NCBI GenBank assembly: GCA_903821635.1
Contig: CAIJLV010000105.1
Span: 62,001 to 126,000 of the forward strand
DNA: 64,000 nt
DNA from: an uncultured Verrucomicrobiota bacterium
GTDB taxonomy: Bacteria; Verrucomicrobiota; Verrucomicrobiia; Limisphaerales; UBA9464
Direction of reading: 5' to 3'
Shown here: positions 38,354 to 47,391 of the stretch, piece by piece
Position numbering within the stretch: position 1 is the stretch's first letter
Layout: every line of letters begins with the position of its first letter
Notes under the pieces: generated by a model
What the model saw: only the letters and a program-made list of their open reading frames with translations
What the model was told of the DNA's origin: nothing
Database searches by the model: none
Program-made: the position numbers and the translations under genes

Positions 38354-39478
38354 TCAGCCTTGCGGCCAATTGGTCATGAGGGCGGTGAGATCGGTGACGG
38401 TCGGGCTTTCGGCGGTGCGCACGTAGTGCCCGCTGGTGCTGGCGCCGCAGAGCACGCTCGCGGCGTTGTCGAGTCCGAGCAGTTTGCCGAGGCAAAAGCC
38501 GCTGTTGAAATGATCGCCCGCGCCCGTGGTAATCTTGGGTTTTTTGCAGACGGGGCCAATCACCACCTCCGCCTGGCCGTTGGATACGGCGAGCGCGTAG
38601 GCGACCGGATGCACCACGAGCGTCTCGACGCCGATGCGTTGCTGGATCGCCACGCTCAGGGCGGCGAGGCCTTCCCATTCCTGCGGCGCGGAGTTCAGCC
38701 CGAGCACCTTGGCGATTTCGTAGGCTTCCTTCTCGTTCAGGCCCAAGATGACGTCGAACCGGGTTTGGAATTTCGCAATCAAGTCCAGCGCGTGTGCGAT
38801 GTCTTCCGGGGTGCGTTTCTCCGGATCGGCGAGGTCGAAGAACATCCGGCGCCGCGGGCCCGTCACACTGGGCAGCAACTCGCTCTGGAGGCTTGCCCAG
38901 ATGGCCGACATGTGCGGCAGCATGGTCCAGTTCACGAAGGCGACGAGGCTCGAAGTATTGAACTTGTGGGCGAACTTCTCCTTCCCGTAACGCGCCGTGA
39001 TGTTTTCCCACGACACCTGCTTGAGCGTGTAGTGCTTGCCGACCATCAGCTTGCCGTCCTCGAATTCGAGAGCGTCGGTCAGACCAGGTTCACAGATTGA
39101 GGTCACGTCAGCGCGGGCGGCAAACGGCTCGAACACCGGGTGCATGGCCGGCCAGCCGAGCGAACCGACGTAGGTCACGCCGATGCCGAAGCGGGCGAGC
39201 GCATTGGCCATGATCGGGCCGTTGCCGCCCAGCTTGGTCATGACGTTGACCAATTCGACATTGGTGCTCTTGCCGGCGGCGGCGGCGAGCCGCTGCGCGT
39301 AGGCGGCGATGGTCGGCACGCGGTCGTAGCGGTTGGCGTCGTAACGCTTGTCCACGACATGGAGGATTTCATCCACGAATCCGTCGAGCCCGACAAAGGC
39401 GGTGAGCGACGGCACGCGGCTGGCGGCGCTGGCCAATTGGCCGGCGACGGAATTGCGGAATTCTTGGGAGGTGATCAT
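38354..39478 (-). CDS. PfkB-family carbohydrate kinase
   Basis: 374 residues from ATG 39478. The ribokinase-like fold shows the N-terminal glycine region KLGGNGPIMANALARFG and the C-terminal anion-hole signature ITTGAGDHFNSGFC with the catalytic aspartate. Several features (FVGLDGFVDEI at the start, GLNEKEA) suggest a sugar or nucleoside kinase of a less-studied subgroup; the substrate is not known. It is followed by def. No sugar transport genes are adjacent. Confidence 0.9.
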   Translation of the reverse strand: MITSQEFRNSVAGQLASAASRVPSLTAFVGLDGFVDEILHVVDKRYDANRYDRVPTIAAYAQRLAAAAGKSTNVELVNVMTKLGGNGPIMANALARFGIGVTYVGSLGWPAMHPVFEPFAARADVTSICEPGLTDALEFEDGKLMVGKHYTLKQVSWENITARYGKEKFAHKFNTSSLVAFVNWTMLPHMSAIWASLQSELLPSVTGPRRRMFFDLADPEKRTPEDIAHALDLIAKFQTRFDVILGLNEKEAYEIAKVLGLNSAPQEWEGLAALSVAIQQRIGVETLVVHPVAYALAVSNGQAEVVIGPVCKKPKITTGAGDHFNSGFCLGKLLGLDNAASVLCGASTSGHYVRTAESPTVTDLTALMTNWPQG

Positions 39479-39571
39479 GCAGGGAATCAGAAAACGGAAA
39501 AAGGGGGACGGTTCTTCGATGGGTGAATTAGCACTTGGATGAAGCCCGGCGCTAAGGGTCGGCTAATTATT

Positions 39572-39766
39572 CTACCGCGATGTATTTGGCAGCTGGGCAG
39601 GCTCCACGGCGGGGTTAAACGGGCGCGCGGGGCGCGATGGCAGTCCAGCCAAGGGCCGATTCGCTCGACTGATGACCTCCACGGATTCGCCCGCCTGCCA
39701 AGGCAGACCGTTGAGCAGGAGGGTTCCATCCTTCCCAACCGTGGTTTCCAAACGCATCGCTTGCAT
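39572..39766 (-). CDS. Small antitoxin-like protein, apparently orphan
   Basis: 64 residues. LETTVGKDGTLLLNGLPWQA followed by GESVEVI resembles short proteins annotated as AbrB/MazE-like or VapB-type antitoxins found next to PIN toxins ('...VETTIDADGTIxLxGLPFxxGExVEVIV...'). The tail RPFNPAVEPAQ also fits that group. No toxin-like frame is adjacent: the downstream gene is the PfkB kinase and the upstream one the YcxB-like protein. It may be an orphan antitoxin or a remnant. ATG 39766 is supported only by similarity. Confidence 0.55.
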   Translation of the reverse strand: MQAMRLETTVGKDGTLLLNGLPWQAGESVEVISRANRPLAGLPSRPARPFNPAVEPAQLPNTSR

Positions 39767-39824
39767 GAATTCAATAAATTGTCCGGTGCGGTTGCCCGCA
39801 AGTCATTCGTTCAGGACCGCTGTT

Positions 39825-40355
39825 TTAGGAGGGGGCATCGCCGCCCACAGTGCTTTTAGGCTTCAGCGCTGCCGCGAAGGCGCTCGTTTCATCCGCAGTG
39901 CCAAATGCACGCCTCGGGATGACCCAACCACTAACATTGCCAAAGAGAACAAAAACATGATCCGCGGTGAGGACGACCTCGGAGATGTTCGCACGATCAA
40001 TCCTGCTTTCATGACTTTCCCCAAGCTGCCGAACGGAGGCGTCCTCAATCACGAAGCGTTTCCGGCCACAATTCCAACTCTGTTTGGGGGGAATGAATTC
40101 ACCCGCGCGAAACCGACTGTAACCCCAGATTCCCGTCCAAGTGGTGACAAGAGTGATGACCATCGTTACAAGATCAATCCGGTGGCCAGCCAGCCCACAA
40201 ATCAATGCCGGCATCGCTCCAACCCAGACGCCCATCCCCACCGCCCCGACCCACAAGCGCCAGCGAGGGGCATGTGTTTTCAGGACGCGTTGCTGAACGT
40301 GTTTACTGAACGCCTCAAGATCTGAGGGGGAGATGTCGGCTGCGACCGAAAACAC
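39825..40355 (-). CDS. YcxB-like membrane protein
   Basis: 176 residues from GTG 40355, with GGGGA 8 bases upstream as a ribosome site. Two hydrophobic helices in the first half (LWVGAVGMGVWVGAMPALIC and LVTMVITLVTTWTGIWGY) are followed by a soluble domain ending DHVFVLFGNVSGWVIPRRAF, the YcxB-like C-terminal signature. Function is unknown. It begins 5 bases after the parB stop, so it is co-transcribed with parB. Confidence 0.85.
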   Translation of the reverse strand: MFSVAADISPSDLEAFSKHVQQRVLKTHAPRWRLWVGAVGMGVWVGAMPALICGLAGHRIDLVTMVITLVTTWTGIWGYSRFRAGEFIPPKQSWNCGRKRFVIEDASVRQLGESHESRIDRANISEVVLTADHVFVLFGNVSGWVIPRRAFGTADETSAFAAALKPKSTVGGDAPS

Positions 40356-40359
40356 AATT

Positions 40360-41268
40360 CTAGTCCCCGTTGACCCCGAGAAGCTCCAATACCCGGTTCA
40401 GCTCAGCGTCAGAATGAAACTTCACCTCCACGGTGCCTTTGCCGCCCTGATAGTGCAGCGCCACCTTTGTCCCCAGCCGCTCCATGAGCTTGTGCTCCAA
40501 GTCGGCAACATGGGGGTCACGCGGAGCGGGCAGGGGGGGCGCACTGAGGACGGGGGCGGCCGGAGCCTGGAGCCGGGCGACGAGTTGCTCGGTCTGTCGC
40601 ACGGTCAAATTCCCGGCCAGCACGCGGGCCGCGACGCTCTGCTGCAAGGCCGGTTCGGCCAGCCCGAGAATTACCTTCGCGTGGCCGACGCTCAATTTGC
40701 CCTCGCGCACGGCGGACTGCACGACCGCCGGCAGCTTGAGCAGGCGCAGTGCATTCGCCACCGACGCTCGGGATTTTCCGACCTTCTTCGCGATGTCTTC
40801 CTGGGTGAGCCGGAACTGGTCACCGAGTTGGCTATAGCCGAGTGCTTCCTCGATGGCATTGAGGTTCTCCCGTTGGAGATTCTCAATCAGCGCGAGTTCG
40901 AGCACTTCGCGGTCGGTTGCGACGCGTTCGACGATCGGCGCTTCGGTCAAGCCGGCCAACTGCGCGGCGCGCCAGCGGCGTTCCCCGGCGATCAGCTCGT
41001 AGGCGCCGTTGACTAGGCGGACGATTAGCGGCTGGACGATGCCCTGTTCCCGGATGGAGTCGGCCAATTCCTGCAAGGCATCCGGGGTGAAATCTTTCCG
41101 GGGTTGAAGCGGGCTGGGCTTGATCTGAGCCAGGGGCACGCGCAGCACGGAGGCACCGGCGGGGGCGGAAGGCGCCGCCGGGTGGGGCGGAGCGGAGGCG
41201 GGGAATGACTTGGCGGCGCCGCCCGAGAGCAGCGCGCCGAGACCCCGACCAAGTGCCGGTTTGGACAT
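40360..41268 (-). CDS. parB: Chromosome partition protein ParB (CTPase)
   Basis: 302 residues from ATG 41268 (MSKPALGRGLGALLSG, the normal Spo0J/ParB start with the ParA-stimulating N-terminal region). The N-terminal nuclease-like/CTPase domain has GERRWRAAQLAGL and ENLQRENLNAIEEA; a helix-turn-helix (QEDIAKKVGKSRASVANALR) binds parS; the C-terminal dimer domain ends the protein. It loads onto DNA near the origin and drives chromosome segregation. parA is not adjacent and no canonical parS (TGTTTCACGTGAAACA) was spotted in the window. Confidence 0.96.
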   Translation of the reverse strand: MSKPALGRGLGALLSGGAAKSFPASAPPHPAAPSAPAGASVLRVPLAQIKPSPLQPRKDFTPDALQELADSIREQGIVQPLIVRLVNGAYELIAGERRWRAAQLAGLTEAPIVERVATDREVLELALIENLQRENLNAIEEALGYSQLGDQFRLTQEDIAKKVGKSRASVANALRLLKLPAVVQSAVREGKLSVGHAKVILGLAEPALQQSVAARVLAGNLTVRQTEQLVARLQAPAAPVLSAPPLPAPRDPHVADLEHKLMERLGTKVALHYQGGKGTVEVKFHSDAELNRVLELLGVNGD

Positions 41269-41340
41269 GGCGCCGACAGTAGGAAGGGACGTCACGAAGG
41301 CAAAAGGCTTTTGGAGTCGTCAGTGGATCCGTTGGCTGGC

Positions 41341-42813
41341 CTACGGCGTCGGCCGTGGGCGCGGCGGGCGCACTCCGGGCGGTCCAAACGGCTTGGCGGT
41401 GTCATCAAGAACGAGCACCCAATCTTGACCAAAACCGCTGCTGGGTGCTTTGAAGATGCGGTTACCCTGGCGTTTGAACGTGCCGGCTCCGCTCGTGCCC
41501 GTGGTGGTGGGCGACCACCAAGTTCCCCGCATTTGGGTGCCGCTGAGCGGGTCGAGGTTCACCAGCATTTCACCGCCCTGCGGTAGATAAAACAGTGCTG
41601 TGCTGCCGTCCTTGGTGCGGAGGGCGGCAATGTAATTGGTGCCGCTGGTCGGCGGTTCGAGCACCAGCGCGGGATCGGGCACGGTGTTTGTCCACGGCCG
41701 CGATTCCGTCAGCGCACGCAGCAATTTCAACTGACTGGCACCCGGATAAGCGAGGGCGTTGGTCCAATGCTGCTGGGCGCCCAGGAATGGCGGCGGAACC
41801 TGGGGAGACAAGGGTTCGAGGTCTGATGACCACGTCATCCAGACCTCGTTGGCGCCGTAGGTGATGCCGGCGGCGCCGCTGAAGACGGACCAATACCAGT
41901 TTCGCCGCACATGGTCGGTGGTGAAGCGCCCGCGCTTCAGGTCGAGGCCGATGGGGATGCCTTCGTAGGCTGGCTCCGCGTTGACCACCGGTTTGGCCGG
42001 CGTCCGACCGGCGTCGCTCCGGACCAATTCATGCGCGTTGCCGTCCAGTTGATGGCCGCTTTGAACCGAGTTGAAGCTTAGCCAAGGCTCGGCATGGAGA
42101 ACTCGACCGGAAGCGCCCGGTCCCCGCGGATGATATGTGAGGAGCGGGGCCGGGGTGCCGCTCCCTGCCTTGAGGCCCTGGGCCAGCGCTCGCCACACGG
42201 CTTCGTAACCGTCGGGTTCGCGGTCGCCCCCGAGCATCCAAATGACGTTTCGCCGCCGGCTGAAGCGCTCGCCCAGCCAGCGGCCGTAGGCTTCGGCATT
42301 GGCGACGGTAAATAGTTGCCGGCCGGGAAACAGTCCCTGGGAGTCCTTGACCACGTAACTGCCCCACGTCGGCAGCAAGGCGACTTGCAGGCCCATTTCG
42401 CCGGCCATGCGGACCAAATGGTCGGCGAGGTCGAACCACGCTGGATTTGGCCGGGCCGGATCGCCGTCGAGAAACGGCAACTGGCCTTCGCGGTTCGGTC
42501 GGGTTAGCCCGTCGAGTTCGGGCACGAGGCAAACTTGGATGACGCTGAAGCGTTTGGCGGCCCGGTCATCGAGGTAAACGCCGATTTCTTCGCGGGATGC
42601 GTGGTGCAGCAATTCCCACGCGGTGTCGCCGATCCAGAAGAACGGGCGGCCGTCGTCCCGTGCAAAATGGCGGCCATCTGCGGTCAACCCCAAGTGCGGC
42701 GCCAAGCGGGCGGGCAGGCTCGGTAGGGTAGACGCCGCCGCCTCGGGTTCCGCCGCCGTGACCCGAGCGAAAAGCGGCCACGCCAACAAGCAGGGAAGCA
42801 ACCAAGAGCGCAT
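41341..42813 (-). CDS. Secreted GH140/DUF4038 glycoside hydrolase
   Basis: 490 residues with signal peptide (SWLLPCLLAWPLFARVTAA). The DUF4038 apiosidase-like barrel begins HFARDDGRPFFWIGDTAWEL and continues through HPRGPGASG and PVVNAEPAYEG (typical acid/base and nucleophile region of GH140). A C-terminal beta domain (LRTKDGSTALFYLPQG ... WWSPTTTG) is the putative collagen-binding module found in this family. GH140 enzymes release apiose from rhamnogalacturonan II, but other members act on other glycans, so the substrate is inferred. It precedes parB on the same strand with a 72-base gap. Confidence 0.9.
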   Translation of the reverse strand: MRSWLLPCLLAWPLFARVTAAEPEAAASTLPSLPARLAPHLGLTADGRHFARDDGRPFFWIGDTAWELLHHASREEIGVYLDDRAAKRFSVIQVCLVPELDGLTRPNREGQLPFLDGDPARPNPAWFDLADHLVRMAGEMGLQVALLPTWGSYVVKDSQGLFPGRQLFTVANAEAYGRWLGERFSRRRNVIWMLGGDREPDGYEAVWRALAQGLKAGSGTPAPLLTYHPRGPGASGRVLHAEPWLSFNSVQSGHQLDGNAHELVRSDAGRTPAKPVVNAEPAYEGIPIGLDLKRGRFTTDHVRRNWYWSVFSGAAGITYGANEVWMTWSSDLEPLSPQVPPPFLGAQQHWTNALAYPGASQLKLLRALTESRPWTNTVPDPALVLEPPTSGTNYIAALRTKDGSTALFYLPQGGEMLVNLDPLSGTQMRGTWWSPTTTGTSGAGTFKRQGNRIFKAPSSGFGQDWVLVLDDTAKPFGPPGVRPPRPRPTP

Positions 42814-42933
42814 GGGGTAAAACTAAGCGGAAGCAGGGCCGGGATTCACTTCCAAATTGAACTGCTGGCAAAACGTCGGGGTCCCGGATTGCCACCGACC
42901 AAGGCTTCGGCGATAACGACGCGACACCCGTCT

Positions 42934-43101
42934 ATGTTTTTCCGGAAACGTAATCCCGAGGAGCACCGCTACTACCTCCTGCCCGGACAGGGGCGGAGCA
43001 ATCGGCGTGTGCGGCGGCAGCAACTGGTCGCCGCGCTGATTGCCGGCGCCATTGTCTCGGTCGGGTTGGGCTTCGCCGTCTGGTATTTGGGCAAGGTATG
43101 A
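42934..43101 (+). CDS. Small single-pass membrane protein
   Basis: 55 residues from ATG 42934. A basic cytosolic N-terminus (FFRKRNPEEHRYYLLPGQG, NRRVRRQQ) precedes one transmembrane helix (LVAALIAGAIVSVGLGFAVW). Its TGA overlaps the next gene's ATG as ATGA (43098-43101), which implies coupled translation with the PQQ-propeller protein. I do not recognise the family. The reading frame can be extended 15 codons upstream without a better start. Confidence 0.72.
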   Translation: MFFRKRNPEEHRYYLLPGQGRSNRRVRRQQLVAALIAGAIVSVGLGFAVWYLGKV

Positions 43102-44375
43102 ATTCCCCTACTTGTTTCCGTCGGGCTGCGGGCCTAGCTGGCTTGCTGGCGTTAACGCTCGTCGCCGGGGCGGCTGACTGGGCGCAGTGGCGCGGCCCGC
43201 AACGCGATGGCGTGGCGCCAGGGGGCCAAAAGTTCCCGGAAAAACTCGCCGAAGAACCGGTCAACGTTTGGCGGGTTCCGGCCGGTCCGGGGCTCAGCTC
43301 GCCTGTGGTGGCCGGCGGCCGGGTGCTCGCCTTCGACGCGCAGGCGGGGCAGGAAACCCTGCGCCTGCTCGACGCGACCGACGGCCGGGAACTTTGGCGG
43401 GCGGCGGTGGACGTTCCGTTTTCCGATTCGCAGGGACCAACGGGGCCGCGCGGCACGCCGCTGATCGATGGCGACCGGGTCTACGCCGTCTCCTGCCAAG
43501 GCGAACTCCAGTGCCGGCAATTGGCCGATGGCAAATTGATGTGGCGCACCCGCTACACGACGGATTTCGGGGCGTCCTTCGTCGGCGAAAAAGGCAATAC
43601 ACCCGGGGCTGCACGCCACGGCAACAATGCGCCCCCGGTGATCCACGGCGACCTCTTGATCGCCTGCGCGGGGGGGACCAACGGCGCGAGTGTGGTGGCG
43701 TTCGACAAGCGAACCGGTGCGGTGCGGTGGAAATCGCAGAATGACATGGCCGGTTATGCCGCGCCGGTCGTGGCGACCCTCGCCGGCAGCCCTCAGGTGA
43801 TCGCGTTTACGGTGGATGGCGGGTTGGGCTTGGATGTCCGCGACGGGCGGTTCCTGTGGCGTTTCCCGATCAAGACGGCGTTTGCCCGTCATGCCGCGAC
43901 GCCGGTCGTGCTGGGGGACCTTGTGGTGCTCGGTTCGCATCAGGCCGGTTTGTTTGGGCTGAAGATTACCCCCGACGGTGACCGGCAGGAGGCCCGGCCG
44001 GCGTGGCAGAGCAAGGAGGCCGCTGTAAATTTTGCCAGCCCCGTGCGGGTGGGTGGCCAACTCTACGGCCTTGGTCCGGCGAAGGATTTGTTTTGTCTCG
44101 AATTGGCCGACGGTTCGCTTCGTTGGCAACAGGCCGGGCTCGTGACGACTTCGGCGGACAAGGCCTGGGTTTCCCTGCTGGTGGTGGGCGACCGAATTCT
44201 GGCCCTCACTGACACGGGCACGCTGGTGCTGTTTGCCGCGAACGCCGAGGGCTATCAGGAATTCGGCCGGCAACAGGTGTGCGGGCTCAACTGGTGCCAT
44301 CCCGCCTACGCCGATGGCCGCCTTTACCTGCGCGACGCCAAGCAATGGCTGTGTGTCGAGTTGGTGCAGCCCTAA
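43098..44375 (+). CDS. Secreted PQQ-like beta-propeller protein
   Basis: 425 residues. A signal peptide (AAGLAGLLALTLVAGAA) is followed by WAQWRGPQRDG, a phrase common to planctomycete/verrucomicrobial propeller proteins, and about seven blades with PQQ-type repeats (PVVAGGRVLAFDAQ, LLIACAGGTNGASVVAFDKR, GDLVVLGSHQAGLFGL). It resembles BamB-type scaffolds; no dehydrogenase active-site residues are evident, so a binding or scaffold role in the envelope is likely. It is translationally coupled to the preceding 55-residue membrane protein. Confidence 0.88.
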   Translation: MNSPTCFRRAAGLAGLLALTLVAGAADWAQWRGPQRDGVAPGGQKFPEKLAEEPVNVWRVPAGPGLSSPVVAGGRVLAFDAQAGQETLRLLDATDGRELWRAAVDVPFSDSQGPTGPRGTPLIDGDRVYAVSCQGELQCRQLADGKLMWRTRYTTDFGASFVGEKGNTPGAARHGNNAPPVIHGDLLIACAGGTNGASVVAFDKRTGAVRWKSQNDMAGYAAPVVATLAGSPQVIAFTVDGGLGLDVRDGRFLWRFPIKTAFARHAATPVVLGDLVVLGSHQAGLFGLKITPDGDRQEARPAWQSKEAAVNFASPVRVGGQLYGLGPAKDLFCLELADGSLRWQQAGLVTTSADKAWVSLLVVGDRILALTDTGTLVLFAANAEGYQEFGRQQVCGLNWCHPAYADGRLYLRDAKQWLCVELVQP

Positions 44376-44488
44376 TGTGGGCAGCGATTCCGACCGGAGC
44401 GCGGAGAGTTTCGCCCGCGAGTGGGGTCCGTAAACGCCTGGATAAACCGCGTTTGCGCTTGGAAATCTCCCCGGGCAGAAACCAGCGA

Positions 44489-45316
44489 CTACTTCCAGCG
44501 GCCCACGCCGTGGCGCACCAGCAGCAGGCTGAAGCCGAGGATCAGCCCCGACCCCACCGCCGCCGGCCAGAGCCCGGCGATAACTTGCCGCCCGAGCAGC
44601 CAACTCAGCAGGGCGACCCAGATTGCGAGCGGATGCAGATCCGTCGGTTGTTTGACTGGTTGTTTGTTCAGCAGCCACGGCGTGCTGAACGCCAGCAGCA
44701 GGAGCGACGTGACACCCCACGCCGGTAGGGTTAGCCACGGTTGGTGATACCAACCCCAACTCCACCAGCGGTCGGTGGCTTCGGCCCGCCACCAGCCGGC
44801 AATTTGCGCCACGGGCGCCACGACGAGCACGGCGAGCAGCACGAGGAGCGTGGTCAGGCCCATCACCCAGAAGCCGTAGAATTGCAGTTTGCGGTGTGGT
44901 TTCAGCGCCAAGCGGGCGAGCCCGCGCGCCGCCAGCAGCAGGGTGAGCCACAGCCAAGGAGCAAACCAAGGCATTCGGGCCAAGGCCCCGCCGGCCCCGA
45001 CGTCGGCCCGCCGCCAGCCGAGTGGAAGTCCCGTGCGGGCATTCAGCAGCTCGACGGCCGCGGCGCCGACGAGAACCCCGACGGCGGCAAAGGCGACGTT
45101 TTGGAGCGGCAACCGGCGGGCGAGTCCCACCAGCAGACTCAAGGCGGCGAGAAGCCACGGGGCGGTCCCTAGCCAGATCCAATCCGCGGGCCACTCCAGG
45201 CCGAGCCCGGCGCGGGTCAAGTCCACGGCGATGCCGGCGAGTAAGGCTCCGAAGACCGGCTTGTGCAGGCGGGCGGGCAGGGGGTGGTTCCAGCCGGGCG
45301 TATGGCCCGTATGCAT
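44489..45316 (-). CDS. Polytopic membrane protein, carotenoid-biosynthesis (CruF/DUF422)-like
   Basis: 275 residues from ATG 45316, with about seven transmembrane helices. The stretch ELLNARTGLPLGWRR with following proline-rich loop, and TPWLLNKQPV near the end, recall the E-x-x-G/N-x-x-TG-x-P-x-G and 'NKRPV' patterns of the CruF/DUF422 family that hydrates carotenoids. The match is remembered and partial, so the function is tentative. No other carotenoid gene is nearby. It converges with the PQQ gene. Confidence 0.62.
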   Translation of the reverse strand: MHTGHTPGWNHPLPARLHKPVFGALLAGIAVDLTRAGLGLEWPADWIWLGTAPWLLAALSLLVGLARRLPLQNVAFAAVGVLVGAAAVELLNARTGLPLGWRRADVGAGGALARMPWFAPWLWLTLLLAARGLARLALKPHRKLQFYGFWVMGLTTLLVLLAVLVVAPVAQIAGWWRAEATDRWWSWGWYHQPWLTLPAWGVTSLLLLAFSTPWLLNKQPVKQPTDLHPLAIWVALLSWLLGRQVIAGLWPAAVGSGLILGFSLLLVRHGVGRWK

Positions 45317-45498
45317 CTCGGCAGACACGCGCCCAACGAACCACGAAGGCCAGGCTGAAGTCACGGAGGTTGCGGGCGAACTCGCCCTGTTTCGGCTTGG
45401 CGAAGTTTGGGCCGAGGGCGAATGGCGCGCCGACCGTGCCCGCCGTGGCCGCCACATTCCGAGTGGGCACGGCGGCCGGTGCCCGTTACGGTGCCCGC

Positions 45499-45777
45499 AT
45501 GAAATCCGCCTACGAACTCGCGATGGAACGGCTCAGCAAATCCGCGCCGGCCCAGAAACTTTCTGCGGCGCAGAAGGAGCGGATCGCCGACTTGGAGTCG
45601 CTCTACAAATCCAAGATTGCGCAGGAGGAACTCGCCACGAACGACGCGCTCGCGGCGGCCGAAGGTGCCGGTGATTTTGAGAAGGCGACGGAACTGCGCG
45701 CGCGATTGCTCGGCGAGCGTCGTCGGCTCCAAGCCGAACTGGAGGACAAAAAGGAACGGGTCCGGGCGCAGGCGTGA
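45499..45777 (+). CDS. Conserved small coiled-coil protein
   Basis: 92 residues from ATG 45499. Starts MKSAYELAMERLSKSAP and is otherwise highly helical, rich in E, K, A and R (LYKSKIAQEELATNDALAA, LGERRRLQAELEDKKERVR). The 'KSAYELAMERL' start and helical tail are shared by a small conserved family in Verrucomicrobiota and Planctomycetota that has no known function. There is no signal peptide; it is likely cytosolic. It is separated from the neighbouring genes by divergent and convergent gaps, hence monocistronic. Confidence 0.78.
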   Translation: MKSAYELAMERLSKSAPAQKLSAAQKERIADLESLYKSKIAQEELATNDALAAAEGAGDFEKATELRARLLGERRRLQAELEDKKERVRAQA

Positions 45778-45827
45778 GCCGGTGAGCGCTGGCTGCGGGC
45801 AGGGCTGCGGGGTTTTCCCAGCCGCCG

Positions 45828-47318
45828 TCAGTTGCCTTCTTCCGCGAGCTTGCGGTAGATGGTGGCGAGGCTGAGTTCGAGCAGTCGGGCGGCCTCTTCC
45901 TTGTTGTCGCGGGTCAGGCTGAGGACATGCCGCAGGTAGCCGGCTTCTTGGTCGCGCAGGAATTTTCTCATGGGCACGACTGCTTGCGCCAAGGGCGGGC
46001 CACCGCTGGCGCCGGGGGGCATTCCAAGCGTCGATTCGGTCGTCGCGCTGGCGGCGGTGGCGGGGCCGGGATTCACCTCGGCACCCTTGGGCACGGCGAG
46101 TTCCGCGGCCTGTTTTTCTTCGTCCTGCTCGTTGCCGGGCGCGAGTTTTCCGACGACCGGCGGCAGGTCCCGCACGCGGATGAGGGGCAGGTCGGCCAAG
46201 ACCAGGGCGCGCTCCATGGCGTTCTGGAGTTCGCGCACGTTGCCGGGCCAGTGGTGCGCGCCGAGCGTGGTCAGCGCCCGTTGGCTGATGCGCGGGGGTT
46301 GACCGGAGCGGGTGTGGATCCGGTCTTTGAAGAAATGGGCTACGAGCATCGGAATGTCGTCTTTGCGATCCCGCAGGGGCGGCAGGGTGATCGGTACCAC
46401 GTTGAGCCGGTAGTATAGGTCTTCGCGGAATTTCCCCGACTGCACGAGTTGTTCCAACTCTTCGTTGGTGGCTGCGAGCACCCGCACGTTGACGTAGGTG
46501 GGCACGTTGTCGCCGACGCGGCGGACTTCCTTTTCTTGAAGGACGCGGAGCAGGCGGCTCTGTAGTTGGGCGGGCATGGTGCCGATTTCGTCGAGGAAGA
46601 GCGTGCCGCCGTCGGCGTCGTGGAAGAGTCCGTTTTTGTCGGCGACGGCCCCGGTGAAGGCGCCTTTGCGGTGTCCGAAGAGTTCCGATTCCAGCAGGTT
46701 TTCCGGCAGGGCGGAGCAGTTGACCGGGATGAAGGGGCCGTGGGCGCGACTGGAATTGTAATGGAGCGCGCGGGCGATGAGCTCCTTGCCGGTGCCGCTT
46801 TCGCCGAGGATGAGCACAGTGGTGTCGGTGTCGGCGACGCGCTCGATGAGTTTGAAAACGGCGTGCATCTGTTCGCTGGCCCCGACCAGTTGGCTGAACT
46901 GGTATTGGCGTTTCAGTTCTTTGCGGAGCGCCTGGTTTTCGCTGACGACCTCGGTGTGGTTGAGGGCGCGTTGCACGCGGAATTTGAGGTCGTCGAGTTT
47001 GAACGGCTTTTGCAGGTAATCGAAGGCGCCGAGGCGCATGGCTTCCACCGAATTTTCCACGGACGCAAAGCCGGTAATCATGATGACCGTGGCCGGCGGG
47101 TTAAGGGCGCGGGCTTTCTGGATGATTTCCAAACCGTGAGGTTTGGTCTTGTCGAGGTAGAGGTCGGTGATGACGAGGTGCGGCTGGTGTTTGGTGAGCG
47201 ACTCAAACACCCCGTTGGGGGTGGTGAAGGGGAAGACTTCGTGGCCGTCGTTGCGCAGGACCTCCGCAATCATCTGCACCATCGTCAGCTCGTCGTCCAC
47301 CAGGAGGATCTTGGCCAT
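45828..47318 (-). CDS. NtrC-family sigma-54-dependent response regulator
   Basis: 496 residues. Receiver domain (1-about 120; acidic pocket in LLVDDE and phospho-accepting D in VITDLYLD; K in QKPFK), AAA+ domain with Walker A GESGTGKE, the GAFTGA sigma-54 contact loop and FLDEIG, and a C-terminal Fis-type helix-turn-helix (DNKEEAARLLELSLATIYRK). A long linker (about 90 residues, proline/alanine rich) joins AAA+ to the HTH. It activates sigma-54 promoters when phosphorylated; the partner kinase is not in the window. It lies upstream of no sigma-54 gene here. Confidence 0.96.
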   Translation of the reverse strand: MAKILLVDDELTMVQMIAEVLRNDGHEVFPFTTPNGVFESLTKHQPHLVITDLYLDKTKPHGLEIIQKARALNPPATVIMITGFASVENSVEAMRLGAFDYLQKPFKLDDLKFRVQRALNHTEVVSENQALRKELKRQYQFSQLVGASEQMHAVFKLIERVADTDTTVLILGESGTGKELIARALHYNSSRAHGPFIPVNCSALPENLLESELFGHRKGAFTGAVADKNGLFHDADGGTLFLDEIGTMPAQLQSRLLRVLQEKEVRRVGDNVPTYVNVRVLAATNEELEQLVQSGKFREDLYYRLNVVPITLPPLRDRKDDIPMLVAHFFKDRIHTRSGQPPRISQRALTTLGAHHWPGNVRELQNAMERALVLADLPLIRVRDLPPVVGKLAPGNEQDEEKQAAELAVPKGAEVNPGPATAASATTESTLGMPPGASGGPPLAQAVVPMRKFLRDQEAGYLRHVLSLTRDNKEEAARLLELSLATIYRKLAEEGN

Positions 47319-47391
47319 GGGGGGAGATTATGCGGCGACCCGCGGCGAACCCAAGCAGCAAAGGATCAGGCGCGCGTCGGCCCAAGGTGGA

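Noticed and set aside
43152..45470. 772-codon minus-strand open frame
   Set aside because: It spans two genes supported by motifs on other frames (PQQ propeller and a polytopic membrane protein) and has no domain of its own.
45790..45826. Hairpin GGCTGCGGGG...CCCAGCC as a terminator
   Set aside because: The stem has a bulge and there is no following T-tract on either strand.
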